33,415 bases of DNA from Perkinsus chesapeaki (lineage: Eukaryota > Perkinsozoa > Perkinsida > Perkinsidae). The translations under genes and the position numbers were made by a program. The notes below the pieces were generated by a model. The model searched no databases and had not been told where the DNA came from. It saw only the letters and a program-made list of their open reading frames with translations. Below, in pieces: positions 1 to 8,556 of the stretch (its first letter is position 1; each line of letters starts with the position of its first letter). The stretch covers positions 1 through 33,415 of the forward strand of contig JAAPAO010000394.1 in the NCBI GenBank assembly GCA_013115145.1. Direction: 5' to 3'.

Positions 1-72
1 CTCTGGTGGCTCAATCGGATAGAGCGTTGGACTTCTAATCCAAAGGTTGCGGGTTCAAGTCCCGCCCAGAGT
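1..72 (+). tRNA. tRNA-Arg(UCU), array copy 1, first base outside window
   Basis: This is the first of three near-identical tRNA genes spaced 298 bp apart. The cloverleaf can be read directly: anticodon stem TTGGA/TCCAA around loop CTTCTAA gives anticodon UCU (arginine), the T arm is GCGGG-TTCAAGT-CCCGC, and the acceptor end is CCAGAGT. Its partner strand in the complete copies is GCTCTGG, so this copy lacks only its first G, which falls before the window. Internal A and B boxes are intact, so it should be a functional polymerase III gene. Confidence 0.93.
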
Positions 73-151
73 AAGCAAATCTAACACGATGGTGTGGAAT
101 AGTTGGATTTGGTCCATATTTTCCGCAAGGTTCCAAAATTAAATGGATGTA

Positions 152-223
152 GCTTTGGTGGCTCAATCGGATAGAGCGTTTGACTTCTAATACAAAACAT
201 GAGCGTATCAAGAACACCCCGAA
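152..223 (+). pseudogene. decayed tRNA-Arg in unit 1
   Basis: The 5' half matches the intact gene (GCTTTGGTGGCTCAATCGGA) and keeps the CTTCTAA anticodon loop. The anticodon stem is mismatched (TTTGA/TACAA), and the T arm and acceptor 3' strand are unrecognisable. It is a relic unlikely to fold as a tRNA. Confidence 0.75.
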
Positions 224-231
224 GCACCATC

Positions 232-280
232 GGGCGTGTGGTGTAGTGGTATCATGCCTGCTCCGCATGCAGAAGGTACC
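232..280 (+). pseudogene. tRNA-Gly-like relic in unit 1
   Basis: It carries a near-consensus A box (TGGTGTAGTGG) followed by a stem CATGC...GCATG around loop CTGCTCC. It has no B box or matching acceptor strand. The A box and D arm resemble eukaryotic tRNA-Gly. This looks like a 3'-truncated tRNA relic; identity as Gly rather than another A-box-bearing tRNA is tentative. Confidence 0.5.
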
Positions 281-297
281 AAAACTTGATGTATATA

Positions 298-370
298 GCT
301 CTGGTGGCTCAATCGGATAGAGCGTTGGACTTCTAATCCAAAGGTTGCGGGTTCAAGTCCCGCCCAGAGT
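298..370 (+). tRNA. tRNA-Arg(UCU), array copy 2
   Basis: This is a complete 73-nt tRNA with acceptor stem GCTCTGG/CCAGAGT (the terminal pair is G-T), D arm GCTC...GAGC, anticodon loop CTTCTAA (UCU) and T arm GCGGG/CCCGC. No CCA is encoded and there is no intron. A T run follows about 45 bp downstream, so the polymerase III terminator is not immediate. The 298-bp unit also carries a decayed tRNA-Arg and a tRNA-Gly-like relic. Confidence 0.96.
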
Positions 371-449
371 AAGCAAATCTAACACGATGGTGTGCAATAG
401 TTGGATTTGGTCCATATTTTCCGCAAGGTTCCAAAATCAAATGGATATA

Positions 450-521
450 GCTTTGATGGCTCGATCGGATGGAGCGGTGGACTTCTAATACAAAACATGA
501 GCGTATCAAGAACACCCTGAA
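450..521 (+). pseudogene. decayed tRNA-Arg in unit 2
   Basis: This is the counterpart of the relic 298 bp upstream, with further changes in the D arm (GCTCGATCGGATGGAGC). The anticodon loop is CTTCTAA but the 3' half is lost. Confidence 0.73.
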
Positions 522-529
522 GCACCATC

Positions 530-578
530 GGGCGTGTGGTGCAGTGGTATCATGCCTGCTCCGCATGCAGAAGGTACC
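530..578 (+). pseudogene. tRNA-Gly-like relic in unit 2
   Basis: This is the second copy of the A-box relic, with one change in the A box (TGGTGCAGTGG). The 3' half is missing as in unit 1. Confidence 0.5.
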
Positions 579-595
579 AAAATTTGCTGTATATA

Positions 596-668
596 GCTCT
601 GGTGGCTCAATCGGATAGAGCGTTGGACTTCTAATCCAAAGGTTGCGGGTTCAAGTCCCGCCCAGAGT
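596..668 (+). tRNA. tRNA-Arg(UCU), array copy 3
   Basis: The sequence is identical to copy 2 through the mature tRNA, with the same UCU anticodon and the same stems. After about position 715 the downstream flank departs from the other units, so this is the last intact unit of the array. Confidence 0.96.
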
Positions 669-767
669 AAGCAAATCTAACACGATGGTGTGGAATAGTT
701 GGATTTGGTCCATGTTTTCCCAAAGGTGCCCAAATTGAACAAATACCGTATAGCTCTGGTCACCAGA

Positions 768-842
768 GTCTGGTGGCCCAATCGGGTAGAGCGTTAGACT
801 TCCAATCCAAGGGTTCAAGCGCTTGAAGTGCGACTTAGAGTC
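768..842 (+). pseudogene. degenerate tRNA with altered anticodon loop (CTTCCAA)
   Basis: It starts with GTCTGGTGGCCCAATCGGG and ends with TTAGAGT, so it descends from the tRNA-Arg cassette. The anticodon loop reads CTTCCAA, which would be UCC (glycine) rather than UCU. The anticodon stem has one mismatch. The T arm is replaced by the perfect palindrome TTCAAGCGCTTGAA at 814-827, so a normal fold is unlikely. Confidence 0.65.
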
Positions 843-904
843 AACTAATTGGGCTAAGTGGTCGAGAACAATTTCCCAATGGCTACGTAGCAGGTGCCGG
901 AAAA

Positions 905-1788
905 TCACCCGTTCACCTCGCCTCAGGACGGAATAAGAAAATTAGGTTTTATCCAGCTTAGTATTCTAACCAGCTTTCAAAGGCTGTGCGAACGGTTAGA
1001 GTTTCACTAAGCGACCTCTCAACGCTCCCAACGACTCACCTTTAATATCATCGCATGATATATACCCTACATCTACCAATCTCATCGGAGGGATAAGCAG
1101 GATGACCTAGACACTTACGAGATAGTTATCCATACCAACGAAATCAACTCGGAACGGCTACCGTTGTAGTTTCAGTGCAAACACCGTCATCATCTCTATT
1201 TCCTCCTGTTTCTAAAACATCTCCCTCTTCCGTTGAGATAACAGCTTGCTGCACCGACACATAATACGTTCGTGGCGCGGTGGTGATATTCCGTCTGAAA
1301 AATAACAGCTCGAGACACATATTTCACTACTACGATCGTAGACTCACGCTCGAGCCAGATCGCCCAAGAATCAGTCTGTCGCACTTACACCGTGAAGAGG
1401 TAGTCTTCGGGATCAATCGCAAGATCTGGGCCACTTCGCTCGTTTTCGTCGACATCGTCGTAATCAGTTATCCAGTCAGCCCCAATCGAAGGTGCCTCAT
1501 CCCCGGGGTACCTATCGTCCGCTGAATCAGCTCACGTGACGATTGGTTTTCGATAGCTTACCACAGGCATATGTGGCACCCTTTTGTGGCTGACTTCAAA
1601 CAGTTCACTAGTTTCGTACCGCCTCTTGGTTCGCTCATCAATTGCCACTAACCGATGTTGTCCCATCACAGACTGGGTTACTCAAGAATAAGTATATTTG
1701 GAAACAGTAGTGGTCTACTTGTCAGAGTATATTCAAGTCACAACACTGATAGTCGTCATCTCACTGATGGTTTGCACCCTTCCCAGCA
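905..1788. other. intergenic, no supported gene
   Basis: This stretch lies between the tRNA array and the 3' end of the Rpn2 gene. Only short overlapping reading frames are present on both strands. None shows consistent splice signals or a recognisable protein. I see no convincing repeat or RNA here. Confidence 0.6.
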
Positions 1789-4700
1789 TTAGAAAGTATC
1801 GGGAAGATCGAAGCTCGCTGGTGGCTTGGCCTCACCTGGAAATAACACATCAGATGATTGCCATAAAGAAGCTATCGCTATCGCCACCTACCAGAAGAAG
1901 GCTTTGATCCAGAATCAGCATCATCGGGTTTCTTATCCTGCTTTGCCTCTGCACCTATCAAGTTATGGAGTAATAGAACCACCTCGACACATAAACCAGC
2001 TGCTTACTTTCAGTCTCAGTTGAGGTCTTCTCCTCCTTCGTAGTCTTAGCACCGCGGCCGCCCTCTTCAGACTTCTTATCTTCACCAGTTTGATCAGCAA
2101 AAGTGAGAATCTGAACCCAGCGCAAATCTCTCACAGTATCACTACAACGGCAGGGCGGTACCTCCTCAGGCTCCTCGGGGAATAGATCATCGAGCATGAG
2201 GAAGCCAGACCGCCTAGACCCATCAGATAGCACAGGCAAGTACCGAACCTAAAAAGCAACGCATCTTTATAAACCGTTCACCCTTCGCTTACCTTTTGTT
2301 GCTCCTTTCTAGCTCCACGAGGTGGCATCATCTCACCAGCCTGATAGAACCTAATACTCGATTCTTGAGCTGGTACCACTCGTGATGGATTGTATCTGAT
2401 GATTGCCAATACAGTCGAAACTTCTGCCTCTGCCATACAGAGTTTGTTCGGTAGGCTCAGGAGTAGTAGTCTTTCTAGTAGTAGCCTCCTCCTCCTCGGG
2501 CTTCTTATCCACATCCATCGGGGTCGGTCCAGATCCTTCAGAAGCCTGACCAGAAGCGCGTGCAACATTGCATTCCAATTGCAGCTTCAATTACCTGATC
2601 TACACTACCTCCTGCCGTAGCAGTAACACTGGCGGCGTCCGCTGGTGTTTTAGCCGGGGTCTAAGTCGAATGGAGTCAACACACTATAAACTACGGTAAG
2701 GATTCTAACCTGTTTCGGTTTAGCTTGCTTAGATGTCACCACAGTGCCCGACTTCTTGCCAGCTTTATTGGTAGTTGAGAGCTTAACCGAGGTAGTAGAC
2801 TTCTTAGTGTCAGCCTTTGCCTAACATCAACAACTCAGAGAGCCTATCGACCTGCCTGGTCGCACTACCATAGGCTGAGTTGGCGGGGAATATGCAAATT
2901 GAGAAGGCTTGGCCAGACTTTGAACTGCGAACATCTTAGGCATCTTCATATCCTCATTCAGGCCTATTAAAGCCGTTGGAGAGAAGCTTAGACTCAGACA
3001 GAGAATTAATGGATACCAATACCTGATGACATCATTACAACGTTATACAAGTGAGGCGCCGATACATACCACATCTGAGCGAACAATACAAAGCCAACAG
3101 CTGCGCCCATTCTTAAAGTGCCAGCCTTGCTGAAGAAGGATGCAGTCTCATTACGGCCACCACAGTCCATAATGCCAAACGCTACAATAGCGCCAAACCT
3201 AACACCAGCCGATTGGACAGCAGCCAACGGGCGTATAGCAGTAGTTACCGAACAGAGACGTCCTGGTGTCTGTCTGTGGCTATCTTCATCAACTCAGCTC
3301 TGAACTTAGTTGCCACACCATTGGCTTGGGCAGCACTAGTTTGCATACAAAGGAAGCCCATGCCAATCACAGCACCTTGACGCACGAAATCTGTACGGTC
3401 CTTCAGGAGAGGCTCCAACTGAGAACAACATACAAAGTGCCTATATAACAGGTATCTGTTACCAGTTTAACAGCATCAGGATTGGAATCTGCTTGACCAG
3501 CACAGGCAAAGCCAATTGCTAAACACACTGCGTATCTAGGAAGAATAGGTTACATTAATAACAGTGCTCCACATGCTTATTACCTAACATGAGGGTTATA
3601 GCTCTCACTAAGTAGACGTAGAACTGCGGGCAGCCTTTGAGGACTGTTACAGAGCACAAAGCCAAGGGATATCACTGCTGCTCGACGGACATCATCCGAT
3701 ACATCAGAAACCGAGAAATGAAGTAGTCGACGAATGGCTGATGATCGAGATGTGCCGCAGTAACTGAAAAATCAATTTGCACGCATGCGCAAGTCTTGGG
3801 CATTAGTCCTACGCCAATCCAGTCATAAACATAGCGCCGTAACGAAGTATAGCATCCTGATCATTGGCCATCTGTTCGATTATAGGCTCAGCCTCTTGCT
3901 CTCGACGGAATTGGATCAAGGCAAGTGCCATACCACAGGCACGAATAATCTGACAAAAGGTGGTGTAAATACCTACTTGGGGGGTTGGGGAGCACGAGAA
4001 GATAAATGAAGTATTATCGCATAGTAGCACATGAAGCGGCTGCCGGGAATGATGGGTGCAGGATAACATTACAGCTCCCTCCGACCGACTTAGTACCTTC
4101 TCATGGCTGGTATCCTTAGCATAGCTCAATAGATCATTAATAGCTGTCTCATCCCCTGAACCAGTCATAACCAAACCCATACCATATCCAGCAGCCTCGC
4201 CTGATGACGACATACAACCGATACAAGACAAGAGCAAGGTAGATATCTTACCAGAGACAGCGCTATCCTGGAAAAGCGTGTTCTTTAAATCCTCATATAC
4301 CACAGGATCAGCACTTCCCATAGCAGTTAAGCCCAGACCAAGGCAAGCTCCCACTTGATGCACTTCACTGCCCGAGAACTACAGCAACTGCTGTGGGCAG
4401 ATTTAGTCAATTGAGAGCTACCTGCTGCAGCATCTCCCTGAGATAGCTGACGATCTCCTGGGTGTGATGGTTAGCATGGATAAGGCCCAAGGCATAGAGT
4501 CCGCCTCCCTCACTATAAGGGCTAGGACTCTGTGATCCACTACCACCAGCAGCAGCACCACTAGAACTACCACCAGCTGCGGGGAGGTAGGTCGACAGGA
4601 TCGATTTGGATTCGCGAAGGTGACCCTAAATTATAGGAAAATACACAAGCATGCTATATTAAAGCGAAATTATCGATGCACATTCATTAGCTACTGTTGG

Positions 4701-6518
4701 GAAGGGCTAATAGTTACTATAATAATCCCTCTGACCCACCTTATGGATAACTCCTAGACTGCCGGTAGCAGTGAACTTGGCCCAATAGACAGCCTTGCCG
4801 AGCCATTCAAGATTAGCACGGAGGAAGGTATCGCTGGTAGTGCCACATTGCATAAGAGCATGACACAGAACGATAGCGTTGTGGGTTATCTGATGAAAAT
4901 ACGCTCCCCGGGTTCGAACCCACGACCTCCCGCATGATACTATGACACTCCACCACTCCGCCAAAACCACACCCGTGTATTACCGAGTTCCTTTCATCAG
5001 GTTGATTAGCCTTGATAGCATCCAGCAAAAGCAGATCAGTCGCTGAGTTACGATACAAGAACTCCAGATTTAGATCCGTCTGGGCATCGCCTAAGATAAT
5101 CCCTTCCTTTCCCCACCACGGAACGCCACAAGCTCACCGGCAAGTATCTTCTTAATATTGGCAATACACTCGGCCTTCTTATCAGTCTCTTGGTTCTCCT
5201 CCACCTTAACATCTACACCAACATATCCCCCCAGCAGCCAACCGTTACTACCCTCCTCAGTGCTGGCTTCCCCAGTAGGCTGCTCCACCACCTTAAGCTT
5301 ATCACAGGCCGATACTGTTTGACAGAACTGCTGGGCCTCACTATCAGCAAGATCAAAAGCAATCTGCATGGCCATGAGGCGACCAAACCTAATAGAAGAT
5401 ATACAACCACCACTGCCAGCATCATATTACTTATCATGGTTATCGAGGAGCTCACGGAGCATGGCGGCCACCTCCTCTGGCCGGTTAAGTAGGAAATAGC
5501 ACTGGGCTAAGCCGGCCCAATCACGGTCCCGTCCAGCGGGAACTGAGTTCGCCTCACCAATGACCGATATAACCCGACCCTCTTACCAGTCTTATATATC
5601 TTGATAAGCAACTCCAGCACTTGGCCTCGGAACTGGCGATCGTCGACCAGTTCCAGAGCGCTCGCTAAGGGTACACTATCCAAGGGATTTAATGTGAACG
5701 TGTATTACTCTTGCAGTAGAGGAGCATCTCAGCCACTTGGCTCTCCTTATCAGTAATGAACTTCTCAACCCAATCCAGTCTTTCCGCCTCCAATGCCACT
5801 CCCAAACCTCAAGTGCCACCCTCCAGTCACTACTAATTATATCCTCATATTACCTTGCTTTAGATCTCCAGCCATTAGAGCATCCTTCAGTAATGCCTTT
5901 ACGAGCTCCTCTATTCTAGGATCGAATTCTTCCCCTTCTTTATCCCCCACTGTAACATCCTCATCACCTGCTCCCCCATGTCTCCTACCCCTAGTGCACC
6001 TCTATTACCTTTATTACGATGCCTCACATAAGCATCGATAGCCTTGGAGACTATAGTATCAGTGTACTCATCAGAGCCTCTAGCGGTGATATCCAACAAC
6101 TTACCAGCTCCAAGAGCATATCGGAGAGCCTCATCGTATCTATTAAAAACACCATTACACGGACCATGGCGACTAATAGCCTCTTTACTCTTCTAGATTG
6201 AAAAATACTTTACTGGCCAGCAAGGCAGCCAAATGGCGATCAGGGAAGGACTCATCCTCGTACCTGGGAGTACCCAAGACTATCTCCTCCGCTAACAATT
6301 AAGCCTTACAATGATTCTATCTGAGGTAGATAGTCAGCTATCTCAGTCCAATAATCATCAACCATAGTGAGTAGCTGCTTCAAGGCTGCAGTCTGTAGTT
6401 CTGGCACCGGCTCATCGAGAACACACAGGACCCCTGCGGCCGAAGATATGCATGCATCAGGGCCGCTATCAGTAGTAGTAGCGGATGGGGACACTGGTAA
6501 TATAGACGAAGATGACAT
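1789..6518 (-). CDS. RPN2: 26S proteasome regulatory subunit Rpn2/PSMD1 (26 exons)
   Basis: Rpn2 is the large scaffold of the proteasome base, which holds Rpn1-like partners, ubiquitin receptors and the ATPase ring. I could join 26 exons with all phases agreeing: 6518-6310, 6263-6189, 6139-6009, 5967-5854, 5807-5709, 5664-5587, 5542-5431, 5388-5138, 5090-4984, 4889-4740, 4625-4422, 4378-4252, 4200-4097, 3949-3813, 3763-3584, 3535-3463, 3418-3249, 3198-3070, 3022-2869, 2820-2710, 2660-2595, 2545-2439, 2395-2293, 2248-2008, 1954-1892, 1835-1789. This gives 1113 aa against about 950 in yeast and human. Hallmarks in order are [15 protein letters not shown] near the N-terminus, HCGTTSD-like [17 protein letters not shown] repeats over about 430-820 ([34 protein letters not shown]), MWYWYPL, a Lys/Glu-rich linker at about 868-965, then [10 protein letters not shown] and RYLPV of the C-terminal beta domain, ending FDLPDTF. 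The ATG follows an in-frame stop at 6534. All introns are GT-AG, mostly 41-53 nt; three are longer (147, 114 and 94 nt). No frame break is seen. Confidence 0.96.
4890..4983 (-). mobile_element. tRNA-derived SINE-like sequence forming an Rpn2 intron
   Basis: This 94-nt intron separates coding ends ERNS and ITHNA of Rpn2. On the minus strand it contains an A-box-like TTGGCGGAGTGG, then a B box GGGTTCGAACCC, and ends ATTTTCATCAG at the splice acceptor. The order and spacing are those of a tRNA, but the T stem and acceptor stem do not pair, so a working tRNA is unlikely. A similar sequence lies at 8411-8470. The shared tail (ATTTTC..CAG) reaches the acceptor, so the element may have supplied the 3' splice site. 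Confidence 0.6.
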
Positions 6519-6635
6519 CAATACGCCCAATAATCAAAAACGGCTAAGGGAAGGTCGTGAGAGGAGAGACAGAGAACACAAGTGACCCATCGTCCGAAGG
6601 GCAGTAACTGTTAGTACAACATTAACGTATTACTT

Positions 6636-7699
6636 TTACATACCGTAAACGTCTGCGAGAGCTGGGCTCAACTTGAAGCATTTACGGAAGGTCTTGGCTG
6701 CCTCATCACAGTGGCCTTTCTCTGCCAGTAATTGAGCGTCCATGTATAGTCTGAAAGCCTCCAGATCCTCTGGTGCTGTACATAGCTCATCTTTCCTCTT
6801 GTACAGTATATCGGTTCTTATAATGTATTTCTTAGTAGCCCAAGATCCCTCGTGGAGGACACTGCTACCATAGAACATGACCAGACGTCCCTTTACACAT
6901 TGAGATGAGAACACGACGTTCTCAGGACGGCCGCTGAGCTGGCCTCGAGGCCCCCTAGGTTCCAGGGGCAACTCCTTCTGGGCTTCACAATAGAACTTAG
7001 TATCACCATCGCCTGGAGGACAATCGTTTATATACAAAAGGCCAGTGTACATAGTCCGCCTATTGAAGTCAAGAATACTAGTACCATCTGTATGTGGGGC
7101 AAAATGGCCTCCCTCTAGATACCTAAGATTCGAAATAGGTCAACACAGCGCCCCCTCAACTTCCCATATTACCGTGCAAATAGGAGTTTATTCAGAACCC
7201 CATATGGTTCCCATCGACCCACTATATCAACCTCATAGTTAGGGTGGTCCGGATCATCTGGGATATCGACCACAACCTTCTCAACAAATTGCCTGCACCT
7301 TTGCCACACTAAATCAGCCAGCTGCTGATGCGTAACTTCAACAGTGTAAGCCGATCGAAAATCGTTCTCGGGATTTTCGTGGCGCGGATCCCAGAACGTA
7401 TATCCTAGCTTCTCCGTTTGTTCAACAAGATAGTCACATTCCTTAGCCGTAAGGATACCATCCAAATAGAAAGCGTCAACTCCGGGGACATCTGTCCGAC
7501 TAACAGCATCGATATCGAACTGAGGATCGGGAGTGAAAGGGACGGCATCCTGCTGTATGGCGGGCTTGTCCACCACTTTAGAGTATCCCTCACTGGCTGC
7601 CTTACCGGCTGCACCACCCATTGTAGAAACCTCTAAAGGGTCCTTATGGTAGGGAGTAGAAGGTAGGACGGAGGAAGAGGCAACCGCCGCCGCTGACAT
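6636..7699 (-). CDS. prolyl-4-hydroxylase-like 2OG-Fe(II) dioxygenase with TPR-like tail
   Basis: Members of this family hydroxylate protein or peptide substrates using 2-oxoglutarate, O2 and Fe(II). There are two exons, 7699-7173 and 7122-6636, joined through a 50-nt GT-AG intron (CG|G gives Arg), for 337 aa. The iron facial triad is visible: H186 and D188 (HFAPHTDG) and H266 (SVLHEG), with K274 in TKKYIIRTD placed to bind 2-oxoglutarate. The double-stranded beta-helix covers about 95-285. Residues about 297-337 (LLAEKGHCDEAAKTFRKCF) look like one TPR repeat. The first ATG of the frame gives an Ala/Ser-rich N-terminus; no clear signal peptide is seen. The stop at 6636 sits inside GGTATGTAA, so a further exon after DVY|G is possible (acceptor after TACTAACAG near 6602). 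The gene ends 118 bp upstream of Rpn2 on the same strand. The substrate is unknown. Confidence 0.88.
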
Positions 7700-7819
7700 T
7701 GATGTGAAGTGCTGAGCAGGAATAAATCGGCGATGATCAGATTTGAGAAGAACTGAACGCAAAAGATCTGAGTAGATCGACAATTTTACATGAGGAATCA
7801 ATTTAACTTCCACTCCAAC

Positions 7820-8377
7820 CTAAGATACTTTCTTATCTCGCCGTACAAGTTCCCTCAATTTAGCACATTCCTTCATCTTCCGTCGCCATATCGGACCATC
7901 TGTCTTACCCTGTCTACCTACATATCTTGAGGCTCTACCTTGACGCCGCAAATCTATCAGAGGTGGTGGGCTCATTGGAGGCTCTATAGAGGTAACGCTC
8001 GGCTGTGTAAAGGATCTAGCAGCTTGCATCTTTTCGTACAAATCCTTCTCAGTGGCCCGATCCCTATTGAACTCTCCCCACTCAGTGTGGCATTTATCCA
8101 TCAACGCTCGTTCCAAGAACTCTATTCCAGAGTCCTCTGTGTTCCAGGATGAGACCGCCGACCTCCCTATGATGCTACTGCTGCCGCTATGTGAGCACTC
8201 AAGTAGCAGCTTGGGCACTACTGGGATAGGCGAAGGCGACCAAAACATTTCTTCGGTTTTTCTGTCAGAAGTGGCCGCAACATCCTCTCGAGAGGCTCCA
8301 GTGAGAGGCCGGTGCCGTGCGTCGGTGAAATGAGGCCGAGAAGCACTGTAGGGCGGTGATGTGGGGCATGTTGGCAT
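7820..8377 (-). CDS. hypothetical basic protein, 185 aa
   Basis: This is a single open frame with an ATG at 8377, ending 121 bp before the start of the 2OG oxygenase on the same strand. The N-terminal 60 residues are Pro/Ser/Thr-rich. The middle (about 85-120, LERALMDKCHTEWGEF, DLYEKMQAARSF) is predicted by eye to be helical. The C-terminus (about 140-185) is rich in Arg and Lys (WRRKMKECAKLRELVRRDKK). I do not recognise a family. The length of the frame and its orderly composition argue for a gene; additional upstream exons cannot be excluded. Confidence 0.6.
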   Translation of the reverse strand: MPTCPTSPPYSASRPHFTDARHRPLTGASREDVAATSDRKTEEMFWSPSPIPVVPKLLLECSHSGSSSIIGRSAVSSWNTEDSGIEFLERALMDKCHTEWGEFNRDRATEKDLYEKMQAARSFTQPSVTSIEPPMSPPPLIDLRRQGRASRYVGRQGKTDGPIWRRKMKECAKLRELVRRDKKVS

Positions 8378-8410
8378 GAAGACTCAACTTGTGCGAAATA
8401 GCACATAATT

Positions 8411-8470
8411 TCGTGGCGAGTGACTGAGTGTATATCTGATGATCCGGGTTCGAACCCCGGGCCGGGCATT
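8411..8470 (+). mobile_element. tRNA-derived SINE-like fragment
   Basis: It reads TCGTGGCGAGTGACTGAGTG (degenerate A box) and then CCGGGTTCGAACCCCGG (B box with palindromic arms), ending GGGCATTTTCGGCAG. It does not fold as a complete tRNA. It resembles the Rpn2 intron at 4890-4983 in both box regions and in the ATTTTC..CAG tail. It lies in the 179-bp divergent interval between the 185-aa gene and the BET gene, so it may also act in or near their promoters. Confidence 0.55.
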
Positions 8471-8556
8471 TTCGGCAGGAGCGCAGTTTCAAAAGTTGCT
8501 CATTGAGTTGCTTTCTGAACCGCCTGTCCACTTTAGTGTGCTTGCGGTGTGTCTTT

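Larger units (their letters stand above)
1..720. repeat. 298-bp tandem repeat carrying tRNA-Arg and tRNA relics
   Basis: Units begin at about 0, 298 and 596. Each contains an intact tRNA-Arg gene, a flank containing AACACGATGGTGTG, a degenerate tRNA-Arg copy and, in the first two units, a tRNA-Gly-like A-box segment. The first two units differ at only scattered positions, and third-unit identity ends near 715. This fits unequal crossing-over of a tRNA cassette, with selection keeping only the first tRNA intact. Confidence 0.9.

Noticed and set aside
1-720. CRISPR array
   Set aside because: The repeats are 298 bp units that contain tRNA genes, without spacer structure, in a eukaryotic setting.
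3809-4363. A 184-codon uninterrupted minus frame that could be taken as one exon
   Set aside because: It reads through two Rpn2 introns (4201-4251 and 3950-4096). The inserted residues break the PC-repeat pattern, while splicing restores it.
4900-4975. A functional tRNA gene inside the Rpn2 intron
   Set aside because: T and acceptor stems do not pair and no proper anticodon stem forms, so it is better called a tRNA-derived element.
4813-5058. Minus frame containing VVGSNPG taken as a protein
   Set aside because: That peptide is a read-through of the B box of the tRNA-like intron; only its first part is Rpn2 coding sequence.
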